Source: Epiperipatus broadwayi (Eukaryota; Onychophora; Udeonychophora; Euonychophora; Peripatidae). Taken from it: a DNA stretch of 64,000 nt. Shown piece by piece: positions 35,441 through 46,553 of the stretch (its first letter is position 1; every line of letters begins with the position of its first letter). The notes beneath the pieces were generated by a model. It was given only the letters and a program-made list of their open reading frames with translations. It had not been told where the DNA came from and did no database searches. The translations under genes were made by a program, and so were the position numbers. Location of the stretch: the NCBI GenBank assembly GCA_028023455.1, contig JAQFVV010006335.1:1418412-1482411 (forward strand), given 5' to 3'.

Positions 35441-35556
35441 TGCCTTTTTATACATTAAAGCATTTTGCATACAATCAAAATATCTGTACATATACATGGA
35501 ACAAAGATCAATATAAAAGTAAGAATCACATAATGTGCTTAATGTATAAAAAGGCA
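35441..35556. repeat. 18-bp perfect inverted repeat
   Basis: TGCCTTTTTATACATTAA (35441-35458) and its reverse complement (35539-35556) enclose 80 bp. This may be a short foldback element. Confidence 0.85.
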
Positions 35557-37967
35557 AATACAAAGTCTGATTATGCCAACATATTTTTTTAAAACCATGA
35601 AAAGGAACACAAACACAGCAGTGATCCAAGTATTAATAAAATGATATGAAAGAAATAAAATAAGAGGAAGTGCAATATTATGGTTGTATGGTTCATTGAA
35701 CAAAATAGATATGCAATTAATAAAAAATCAAACAGTATTCAAATTAGCAAAGAGTGAGTCTTGCCAACAGAATGACCATGAATATGACACCAAAATGTGG
35801 AAATTATACTCAACTCAATTAATTATATTATGTAAAAAATATATTGTTAAACTTCATTTTCAGAACGTTGTATATATAGACTTGAATTAAAATAATACAC
35901 AGAAACCATTACAATAAATCTCCTTTCATAGCTGCATCAAATTGTTTTTCATTATTATACACATTTTCACAATTTACAATTTAGAAATTGATTAATGTAT
36001 ATAACATATAAATTCGTATCTCACAATCAGTCAGTAGATATTGATTTGTTGCATTACATTTCTTTAATATAATAAATGATACAATTGAAAACATAAACGT
36101 ATCATATCTATTATTAATTAAGAATAGTATGCTTTCCATCAATATACAATGGGAGCTATTTCACATATTCTGAAAATTAAGCTTACTTGGGGTAATAATT
36201 ATGCAGTGATTCAGCGTATCAAAAGCTTTAACAGAATCAATACACAAATTTCATTACAAATAGCACACTGTGTAAAAAGCTGAAATGTATAACAAACTTT
36301 GCGAACTCAGCTGATTTATAAAGGAGAACAAAACCTCTTTGTTTTTCAGTTTTTGAACATTTTTTTATTAAGTAATTAAAACCAAAGTGAAAATTTTCAA
36401 TAATTTTTCAAATAATATCTACACAAATAATTTTGATGATACATTTTAGTAGAGAAACTAGTCTAAATTTAGTAATGCATTATATTTCTAAACTGTTTAC
36501 TCTCAAATTTCTAAGTGTATTAAAAATTTGAAAAAAAACTAATGATAATCATCATTGTGACTTATACTTTATTTAAAATATTAGATAGAAGAGTCATTCA
36601 TGATGATGATTCATTTTTTATGAATCTGGTTCAATCATTAGATTAAATAAGAAAAAAAGATTTCAATTAATAGTGTACTAATTTTAAATGTAGTATAAAG
36701 AGAAAGAATGTTGGAGAGACCAAAATAATATTATGATATAGAACACCATTTCAATAATACTTCATTTTCAAAATTAAATATTAATTAAATTAATGAGAAT
36801 ATAGACTCATAATAATTAATATTTTGTTAGACAAGTATGTGTTATCCAATTAGTCATCTAATATGAAATGAACTATTAAATATATTGAAATTACATTTCC
36901 AAACACAGTATTTATTAGCATTTGTTTTAATACATTGCTTTCAGAATTGTAAGTTATTGAATACGATTCTATTAAGGGTCATGTTTAATAATGAAAAAAT
37001 TAAGCAGGATATAATTATAAAACCTGATGACATCCTTTAACTAGATTATTCATTATGAGTTTTTGCAATATTATTGTCTTTATATCATAATATTTATGAC
37101 TGCAAATTAATTTAAACTGGATCTGAATATAGAATAATGAATGTATATACGTCTTTAAAATCAGTCAGTTACTTATATAATTTGTAAAGTTTTCTAAATA
37201 TCTTTGTTTATCACACATTCTGTATTAATATTGACTTCTTTTCTTTTCATGGCGAAAGTCTTATTGCAAGTTTTTGTTTATAACTTTTAATGACATTCAG
37301 TATTTTAATAGTTTGCATATTTTATATTTGCATAACAAACTATATATTTTAACTTTTTATATTAATATTATAAGTATATATCTGACAAGTGATTAATTTT
37401 TATCTGACACTTTTACAAAAATGGAAAGATAATAAACATTTTGCTAAAATAAAACCTCTGCAGAAGTAATAATAACATGATAGGTATTAATAAGAAAAAA
37501 TCATATGTATAAATTGATACAATTAAACTCATATACTAAACAATAGCAAATAGTATCATATTAATGTGCTTAAGAAAATGTTATCTAATAATATGGATAA
37601 AACTCAGACAATTCTTTAGGTTATAAGTAAGATAAGGATAGTAAATATATCATAATTTACCTATCAAAATATAATTATATCTATATCTTGAATTATAGCT
37701 AGAGATTGGCTTGATAAGAAAATTCATATTTATTATTTCCCTGATGAGTAAAATAGTTATTTCTTTGTTGTATATTATTTCAAATCTGATTCATATTTTG
37801 CGTCTTTATTGACATTTAACCAATTGTTTTACTTTTTTTAATTTTAATAAATTATTGTAAAGAATTATGGTTATTATTATTTAATTAATGTAATGCTTTG
37901 TGTATACATAAGTACATGTTTTACCAATCAAGCTCCCCTCGCCTTTATTTTATTTAGCTGACAACAG
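35557..37967. other. AT-rich noncoding stretch
   Basis: I see no gene, RNA or convincing repeat in these 2.4 kb. Confidence 0.45.
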
Positions 37968-38024
37968 TTTCAGTGACAATGCAATGAAACTATAGAGATA
38001 TAAATATGGTGTTTGTCACTGAAA
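37968..38024. repeat. 12-bp perfect inverted repeat
   Basis: TTTCAGTGACAA (37968-37979) and TTGTCACTGAAA (38013-38024) are exact reverse complements around a 33-bp spacer. Confidence 0.85.
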
Positions 38025-38344
38025 GTGTGTTCATCTAAATAAATAAACGAAGATAAAACACACCTTGTAAAATACATACACAGATATGGGCAAAGATTAT
38101 ATATTAATAAATGGTAAATAAATATATTTAATTAACCCTATTTTTACATGTATTGAGACATATTGGATTTTTATGATGAGATTTCCCCGGATTGAATTGA
38201 ATATTTGAATTTATTGTTTTACCAGATTATTTAGGTTTACCTTTCATAGTTTGATAAAGTGATATGTCACCCATTATACAATATAAGAACCATGAAATCA
38301 TATCCATATCAGTCTCTCACATTCAAATGTCTTATGCTTTTTTT

Positions 38345-38395
38345 TACAATCCACTATTAACAGTTTTGATTGCCCCTGCAATCTTCTTCAGAATT
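38345..38395 (-). ncRNA. Hammerhead-like motif, PLE type
   Basis: The minus strand reads CTGAAGA (38385-38391), then GATTGC/GCAATC forming a perfect 6-bp stem II around AGGG, then AAAA in place of GAAA, and CTGTTAATAG. It is homologous to the inverted motif at 38436-38487 and similar to those at 9605 and 21935. The altered GAAA predicts little or no activity. Confidence 0.5.
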
Positions 38396-38435
38396 TTTAT
38401 TTATATTTACAAGTTGAAATTTGAAAATACGTGTA

Positions 38436-38487
38436 AAAGTTTTGAAGAACATTGTTGGAGAAATCGAAACTGTCAATAGTGAATTGT
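38436..38487 (+). ncRNA. Hammerhead-like motif, inverted partner
   Basis: The plus strand reads TTGAAGA (38442-38448), a degraded stem II, then a proper GAAA (38466-38469) and CTGTCAATAGTG. Its outer sequence is the reverse complement of 38346-38363, so the two motifs face each other. Here the GAAA is intact but the first core base is T instead of C. Confidence 0.45.
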
Positions 38488-39084
38488 AAAAAAGCATTGT
38501 AAAAAGTAATAAAGAATATAGATGGTATTAATATTATATGGATTTGGCAATGCAATAAGAAAGACAAGATTGTGTAGTGCTAAGCAATAAAGCTAGACAA
38601 TTATTATATTGGCTTTAGTTTATATTTATTTAGGATCAATTATGAAGGGTATTCTAAGCCGTGATATAAATACACAATCTTGTGAGTGTAAATTGACTAT
38701 GCTAATAATTTCATTATCCTCCAAAAATAGTTTATTGTTTAATATTTCTGACGATAATAATCTGTTTTTAAACAATAAATAATGCAGATAGATAATAGTA
38801 GAAATATATTTTTCAAAGTTTAAATATAATCAATTGCAAGATTTAACAGTCAAAGGGGGGTGGGGCTTTTTGATTTATAACTATCATTTATTTACTACTT
38901 CTATAAAACTTCCATCAAGTGCATTCCAAAAATAACAATAAGAAATTCAGATTAAAAAAAAAAACGCACACACACAAAACCGATTAAGAAACTTTATGTA
39001 TCGTATAAGAAATGTAATAAAAATAAGAAAATTCTTGAAAGACGCTTACTTAACATAAATAGTTTTATTAAAATAAAATACATA
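38488..39084. other. AT-rich noncoding stretch
   Basis: No gene or repeat is supportable here. Confidence 0.4.
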
Positions 39085-39160
39085 TTAAGGTATAGATCGA
39101 AGCAACGTCTAGATATATTCATCAGATTTATATCGGTCTAAAAATAATATACATTAACTG
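39085..39160 (-). mobile_element. Possible PLE 3'-end remnant
   Basis: The minus strand reads CTGATGAATATATCTAGACG then TTGCTTCGATCT, followed by an AATAAAAC signal about 50 bp later. This order (CTGATGA, short stem, GTTGC, AATAAA) resembles PLE 3' ends, though the GAAA box has been lost. Weak evidence. Confidence 0.3.
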
Positions 39161-40502
39161 CAAGATAAAATAAAAATATTTCGTACTAATAGTATTTAAA
39201 AGCATGTTATAAAAGAAACAAATAAAACTATATAAATCATATTAGTGGTAAAAGAAATAAGTACGAAAAAAAAACACTTAACATTTCTCTAAATTATGTG
39301 TCTTTCAATAACGCTGACATACTAAGATAAATTTACACATTAATATAAGTTTGCAAATCACAAAACATATATACACATAGTATTATAAATATGCATATAT
39401 ATATATATTATTGTTTCTCTGAGAAGCTTGTGTTGTTGGTATTATATGTGTAAATATATATATATATGTATTATTACCAATAATAGTAACTTTAATTCCA
39501 GTAACTACTAGTTATTAAACCTTCTTAATAGCCAAAACAGCCAATTATGTTATGATATTAATAGTAAATATATGTCAGTGTTGAAATATTTTTTTAACAT
39601 CAAGTATTAAACACATTGAATATCTATGATATACTAATAAAAATGTCATTGGTATTTCAGTGTAAAAGCTAAAAACTTTAGTTTTACTTTTAATATGCTC
39701 ACATTTTTTATAACTCTTAATCAGTAATGACTGGAAGGTTTCTATTCTTCCACATGCGCCTTACTATTACTTTCAGACAGCCAATAGCTGTTAAAACAGC
39801 GGTCTGAGAAGCGATCAGGCCTAGACACATGACAGAGATTTTTTGACAAGAAAAGAATGATACCAATATTCTTTTTTACTTAACGTTTATATATATATAT
39901 AAGCCAGTCTTAAGCATCTTGGCTTGAAAGCATGAATATATAAACATATACATTTATTACTCACTGAGTTATTAATTTATGATATTACAGCGCGAAATCT
40001 CATATTTACTACACCGCAATTTTCTAGATGATAATATAAATTATCAGCAACGTATGTAAATAATATTATAACTCTTAATATAATTTAATTAGTTGCAGCT
40101 GTAATGTTCAACTGTTTATTTAATTAATTTCTTGTTAAAAATTATAAACAAATATTTAAATCATTTACTTATTTATTATATTGAAATCCAGATGTAAAAC
40201 ATACTTAAAACAAACTTACATTAATGGTATTTAATACTGTGGAAAGAAATTGGCCAACACTATTCCATCAATAATAGTCTCAAAACCATTATTAAGTATA
40301 TTATAGTTGTATAGAAAGATTATCAAAATATATTAACTTCCATGTTGTTTCCTATCAATAATATAACATGTTTGATATGTTATTTAACTAATATGTTTTC
40401 ATGTTTTCATTTTATAAAACTATATGCTCTATAATAACACAACTATTCATCAGCATAAATATCAGATTAACATTTTTCACTATGAATATATTTTGAAATA
40501 CC
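39161..40502. other. AT-rich noncoding stretch
   Basis: No supportable gene. Near 39740-39850 the G+C content rises (CAGCGGTCTGAGAAGCGATC) and could be an unrecognised repeat fragment. Confidence 0.4.
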
Positions 40503-41210
40503 CAAATGCACATGAACTTTGTAGATTTAACTATTTAAATGAATACTCTCACTTTTCAAACACAAGATAAAGTCTTTGTGAAAAGATAAAATGAATCCAT
40601 GTATCTTTTTGACCCAAACATTTATGTATGGGCAAATCTTAAGTGTTTGAAAATGAGAGCATGAAGATGTTAATTTATCACTTTAAATTACTTTTTACTA
40701 TGCCTGAATGAATGATGTTTGCAATTTTTTTTAGAATTTACATTATGTCATTCTTATTAATTAAACATATGTAAATAAGATATTTATTTTATATAGTGCT
40801 ATGTTTTTATAAACTGAATATTAATAAGTCAATAAGCTAATGCACATGTGCTTTGTAGATCTAACTATATGAATGAATACTCTCACTTTTCAAACACAGG
40901 ATAAAGTGTTATTCATTCAGGCATAGTAAAAAGTAATTTAAAGCAATTGATTGATATCTTCACACTCTCGTTTTCAAGCACATAAGATTTTCCCGTACGT
41001 AAAGTTTAGATTGAAAAGATAGATGGATTCATTTTATCTTTTCACAAAGACTTTATCTTGTGTTTGAACAATGAGAGTATTCAATTATATAGTTAAATCT
41101 ACAAAGTGCATGTGCATTAGCTTATTGGTTTATTAATATTACAGTTTATAAATACATAGCACTATATAAAATAAATGTCTTATTTATATAATGCACATTA
41201 TAATTTAATT
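40503..41210. repeat. Complex foldback element, ~200-bp arms
   Basis: The left arm (about 40505-40720) is the diverged reverse complement of about 40913-41113; shared strings include GAATACTCTCACTTTTCAAA and AAGATAAAATGAATCC. A partial forward copy (about 40848-40905) sits before the right arm, and about 40770-40870 is inverted against 41095-41200. A diverged copy lies at 34560-34870. A long TA tract follows at about 41260-41303. Confidence 0.8.
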
Positions 41211-41256
41211 CCATACATAATTTATCCACACATTTTTAGATGTATTTAAACTTACC

Positions 41257-41307
<51 letters not shown>

Positions 41308-42179
41308 TAATACTTAAGAATTATTATTACTTTTCTTCACAATCATAATATCATACATATAAATGTCTAGGAATTTATACAAACAAGGTAGACAGTTAGC
41401 TTTGTTTCTGCTGAGCATGCTTTCAATATACTATATATCATCATTAGCTCTTTTGCATTTTTATTGTTGGTGGTATCTATATATACTTTGATTTATTTAA
41501 ATTCATTGAAGTTCATTGTGTTGTTATTCAAATTTTTATTTAAACCTTCCCAGAGCCTCCTACTTCTTCAAAAAAAGATTCCTAGTCATTTTTATTTATC
41601 ACAAATTGATATTTGGCTATGGTCCAAACTTACTTGATTTTTCTCTCTTTTATCCTCTTTCTCAGTACAGACAATTCTCACTTTAGATAAACTGAATATA
41701 TGGCTTGGGTGTGGTTTATGTTTTATAAATATGGTGAAACATTCATTACTTCCTTAGCATTATTACAAGGATAATTGGACTGAATGAAACTTGAAAAGAG
41801 ATTGGCCTGGATTTTGGTTGCGCATGATTTTATAAAGTATTTGATGAGAAGATTAACCTTTCAAATTATTTAGTAGGTTATGTAAAGATGGGGGAGAACA
41901 AAAACTTATATTAAATCTCTCAGAACAATTTTTTTAGTTTCTTACAAATATTCGGAATGCATGTTAGGCTTATCCATTTTTTGGTCTCTTCAGCTTGAGG
42001 CTGCAATAGTTTTTTCATTTTGTTGTAGAATCTATTTCATGGTTTCTAAATCTTTAATATACATGTTTGCATTGTTGTTTTTTATCTATTTCAAATTTAC
42101 ACTAATTTGCATTCCTGTGTAAGCATGGGTGTTCTTGACCTAGAATGGATCACCTCTCTTATATGTATTTGTTTAATAC
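41211..42179. other. Noncoding stretch, possible PLE 3' remains (minus)
   Basis: Downstream of the minus RT relic the reverse strand may continue as decayed PLE linker and endonuclease, but I can identify no firm motif. Confidence 0.3.
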
Positions 42180-42660
42180 AATTTTGTACTTTAGTAATTT
42201 CAGCTGTATTTATACATAAATATCCAGGAATTTGATACCTTGGTTGTTGTAATTTTTTTCAATAGTCCAGATTGACAAACATTTGTGTTCTAATTCATGA
42301 TGAATGGTAATGATTTGTGTGTTGATTCCACATAATAATATGTCATTTACATATCTAAAGTGTAGTACATTGGAGAGTGTGGATGTACACTTTGAAATAA
42401 TTTTGTTTTCAATGTTTGATAAATATAAGCTGCATATGATGTCATTGAATGGAAACTCCATTGAACACCCATGATGTATTTGATAGAACTTCCCAATAGT
42501 AACTATAACAATTATCTCATTGATCTGTTTCCATATTTTCACTATAAACAGATTCAGGCACATTATGAACAACATTATGTTGCATTTTGTGAATAAATTC
42601 TGTTGTTTGAAGTTAAGATACAGACTCACAGAACTCTTTTACATCTAACAAACCTATTTG
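42180..42660 (-). pseudogene. PLE reverse transcriptase fragment
   Basis: The minus frame 42629-42210 holds the RT palm of a PLE. Landmarks are an MCLN relic, then FYQIHHGCSMEFPFNDII (motif B region; PLEs usually have G..MGSPLSP), SLYLSNIE, HFRYVNDILLCG (motif C, where YVDD has become YVND so one catalytic Asp is lost), HHELEHKCLSIWTIE and finally KFLDIYV. Residue order and spacing match PLE RTs in place of LINE RTs, and the wording differs from the PLE at 10124. No GIY-YIG is recognisable downstream. The lost Asp and missing N-terminal motifs make it inactive. Confidence 0.75.
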
Positions 42661-43100
42661 TTGTTAGTGTCTGTTTTTGAAATTTTAATGTTGTTTATAA
42701 ATACATATAATGAATTATTGTATATGTGCAAAAACCTAATTCTTTTGTTAACCTGGTAACAATAATATTTAGCCATATAATGGAAGTACGATCCACTAAA
42801 ATCTATAATTTGTTGTCAATATATCAAAGGCATGCTCTGCATGAATAATGCTAACTTTAAAATATACATCTCCTTTTTCTGTACAAATGTCTGAACATTT
42901 ATAGGTATAATATTTATTAGATGTATTTTACACTTCCATTCCATCATATATTCACATGATCACCATTTCTTATGCTTGCTCATATCTGGAATTCAATTAA
43001 TTAATCTGGCTTGCACTGAGTAGCACTACTATATGGAGAGTTTTGCATCATTCATTTATAAATCATAGGAAGAATAACATATGAAAAAAGTAAATGATTT
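42661..43100. other. AT-rich noncoding stretch
   Basis: No gene is supportable; decayed N-terminal PLE sequence on the minus strand is possible but not demonstrable. Confidence 0.35.
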
Positions 43101-43165
43101 TCATGATATACATCTTATGCTGAATCAGCACTCATCAGTTGTTTCAGAACACATATGCTTGTTTA
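43101..43165 (-). ncRNA. Hammerhead relic of the 31285 family
   Basis: The minus strand reads CAACTGATGAGTGCTGATTC, AGCATAAGATGTATATC. The CTGATGA core (43132-43138) and stem II (GTGCT/AGCAT) are intact, stem III (ATG or variant) and an ATC triplet are recognisable, and the flank ATGAAAATCAT corresponds to TTGAGAATCAT at 31334. The only clear core fault is AAGA for GAAA, predicting loss of activity. Confidence 0.6.
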
Positions 43166-43337
43166 TACATCTTTATTTTTCCTTGACTTTAATTAATTCT
43201 GCCCTCTTAACTTTAATACAAACGACATTGTTTAATTATATTAATGATTATTATTATTTATTTATTAATCTAGAGATTGTCTCTAGCCCAAATATATGCC
43301 TTAAATTTCAGTTAATGAACAATATATATATATATTA
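43166..43337 (-). repeat. Copy of the 3055-3575 foldback arm family
   Basis: TTAATGATTATTATTATTTA, TTTATTAATCTAGAGATTGT, CTCTAGC and the AAATTTCAGTTAATGA end correspond to 3150-3245. As at 2965-3245, it lies beside a minus-strand hammerhead and next to a TA tract (43322-43336). Confidence 0.6.
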
Positions 43338-44202
43338 ACATCTGAGTTTCCACACCCATGTAGACAATTTGATAACTTTCATTGCATCACTGATATGTAA
43401 GGTAGTGATTAATTAATATACATTTATTTTTCAAACAATTTTTTTACAACTTTCATTATGCTTGACAATACTACTTGTTTAGGACGAAGAATCACAAACA
43501 TTGAACATAATATAAAATTAAATACACATTCAATAATTAAATATAAAAATTAAGAATTTTTTATAAGTTATAGTTTGCTATACTGCAATCTTTTATGCAT
43601 TGCTATTTGTACATGCAGTAGCATTCTCATTGTTCAAACATTAATTAATGCAATATTAAATTAGAAAGTGTAAATTTCAGTGATATAAATTGGAAATTAA
43701 ACACTATAGAAAAGTTAAATGTTCTAATGGTAAAAGATATGTTAAAATAGGCAAAAATCTCCATTCCGTAGGGCCATATGTAATGTTTTTTTTTAAAAGA
43801 GATATTGCCACACAGTTTTATAATAGTATTTTAATAATAATAGTTGCGGCTGATATGTCTAAAAGATATTTTAAAAAAGCTTATAATTACAAAGGTATAA
43901 ATTCCAGATTTAAAAAAATCATGAAGAGGAAATAAATTATGTATGAATAGATTAGAAGTAAATAAAATGAATCAATGTTATGGTTGTAAATCAATAGTGA
44001 ATAATAGAAATGAGAGGGTTGTGATTGTAGAATGTTATTAAGAAATAATATTTATTAATGTAGGAACAATTTTTGGTAAGGAAAAATACATGACAATGTT
44101 GAATATATGATTGAAATATATAAAAATTTATATCTGGATATTCCCCAAGTGATAAAACAGATTTTAAATAATATTTTAATTTCGAAGTGCAGATAGTTGA
44201 AA
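43338..44202. other. Noncoding stretch with one unassigned frame
   Basis: An open frame of 81 codons on plus (43690-43935) is Lys- and Tyr-rich (for example KHYRKVKCSNGKRYVKIGK). The next ~140 bp in another frame reads NQCYGCKSIVNNRNERVVIV, with a CxxC pair. I do not recognise the family; it may be the decayed start of a mobile element's protein. Confidence 0.35.
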
Positions 44203-44531
44203 ATTGAAATACATTGAGATACTGCCAAATCCCTAGTGCTCGTTATAACACTTAACTGACAGTCATCAGATTTTGCATATTTATGATTTAGACTCAGTGA
44301 GTTTATTGTGAATATATTTAAAGCTTCAAGCTTTCAAACCTAAATTCTTACAACTGGCTTATACATATAGAAAGAAAAGTAGAGAAAAAGGTGACCACCT
44401 TTTCTCGTAAAATCTTTGTTGTGTGTTTAGGTTTGGATGTCATTTGGATGACTACCCATGACATCTGATTGGCTGTCAGTTATGTGTTATAATGAGTGCT
44501 AGAGATTTGGCAGTATCTCGATTTATTTCAA
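44203..44531. repeat. MITE-like imperfect palindrome with 68-bp ends
   Basis: The left end 44203-44270 and right end 44464-44531 are close reverse complements (GAGATACTGCCAAATCCCTA against the right arm's AGATTTGGCAGTATCTC, and CGTTATAACACTTAACTGAC). The inner parts also pair in places (CAAACCTAAA/TTTAGGTTTG), centred on GAGAAAAAGGTGACCACCTT (44382-44406). No coding capacity. It is probably a non-autonomous foldback element. Confidence 0.85.
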
Positions 44532-46553
44532 AACAGATTTTAATGGTATTGATATAAAAGGTTCTCTTTGGTTTATTTTCTGCTTTGACATACCATGTAG
44601 AGTCATAAAAGTCATACTTATAATACTAATAGATAAAAGTACTATTTTTTGAGTATTACAAATGTTTTATAAAAATTATGAGAATATATGATTTATTTTG
44701 CCCCCCCCCCTCCAAATGTTAAAATTTATAACTGTGTAAAATTTTATAACAACTTCCTAAAATAAAATTATAAAAAAGTTATTCAATTTAAATGAAGCAA
44801 TATGATCCAAAATTGTGTTTCTGGACCTTTTCTCCCTTTCCCCCTTTTTTAAAAAAATAAATATGATAAAAATGACTTTAATATCATTCAACTATTAGAG
44901 AAAATGTATCCCACAATGCAATCAATATTTTTTTTTTAATTGAAAAAAAAATGGAGATATTAACCCTTATTTTATCCATGATAAGTAGAGAAAATATCCT
45001 AAAGAAAGACCAAAAAAAGATCATGATTGCTGATGTTAAACCACATTTTCTATAATATGTAATCCAGGTGAGACTGTAACAGTTTTGGAAAGAAATATCT
45101 TATATACTTCAGAATTTTACATTCATATTTGAGAATATTCTATCGTTTGCATGACAATATGCAGTTTATGTTGACAATCAGTCACATGTTGAAATTTCCT
45201 CATTTTGATATTACTATAGTTGATCAATCATCTTAGGGGATATCCAGGCAAACATCTCTCAATGATGTAAATTGGAATTTATTTCAGCATGCAAAATATA
45301 GAAGCAGTGACCATTGAAATATTTTGTCAAATTGAACACCAAGGATGTGTTTATTTGAGGCCTATAACTTCTCCAATTGACATAATGGTAAATTAAATCC
45401 TGCAGTACTTGGTTGCCTTACAGTATTTCCCTCAAAGTGTCAGATCACAATCTCCCCTCTCCGATTGATCATCAACCACATCAATTATTTAAAAACCTTG
45501 TTTAGTAGAATTATACATTTGCCTTTTGGCCTATTTTTATATTATTTTGTACAAATTAAATATTCAATATTTTATTATTGCAAACGTGTATATCAAATTT
45601 TATGTTGCTACTGTCATCTCATTTTGTGAAAATACAGTAAAATGCTAAATTTATCAATTAATATTCTCAATATGGCTCCAGTGAGTCAACATGGGATGCA
45701 ACATCTGCAAACAAAATATAAAGCTTTTTCTATATTGGTATGGATTTTAATTAATGTTTAATTTAATTCAAATAAATTTAAGAAAAGCATTAAAAATACA
45801 AAGCACACCTGGAACCTAATATATTTTCAAACCATAATAAATTAATGGCTGATTTGAAACTGCTATACAAAGTTCTAAACAAAACAAAAATGAACAATGG
45901 ATAAATTAAAAAAAAATACAAGAAACTAAAAAATAACAGTGTATGACAACTAAGATAAATGATGTCAGTTTAAATAAAAAATAAATAGTGATAAAGAAAA
46001 AAAAGTGAAAATGCTTTATACTTTTTATATGAGTAAAAAACAAACAAACAAAGAAAAGCCTTGGATTAACAATAACTAAGAAAGGGGGAGGATGAAATAA
46101 TAAACTATATATATATAAGATTCAGTGTACTAAAAGATATACAATTATAATTATAAAATAGCTCATGAGTGCCGAACTCAAACAATATAATAATAATAAT
46201 CATTGTACAGATATATTTAAAAAAATAAAAGAAGTACATAAGAATCTGGTTTGAAATAAATAATAAGTCATATTCTTTTAAAAGAATATAAAAAATATGT
46301 AAATTACAATAATATAGCTTGTGCAATAAAAAAAGAGCTAAGTTGTAACACAAATATATGATAAGAAGCATAATACAGAGAATAATAATTCAAAGTATGA
46401 TTTATAAAAATAACACATTTTTAAATATTATTATTAACTCTTTAGTGACAAAGGTTAAAGAAAAAAATGTGTGGTAATTTTAGAACAAATAAATGGTTTA
46501 ATCTTCTATACAACTTAAATATTATTGAGAAAATACAGATTTTGAAAAAAATA
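44532..46553. other. AT-rich noncoding stretch
   Basis: No gene is supportable. A run of 10 C begins at 44701 and a TA tract lies at about 46107-46118. Confidence 0.45.
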
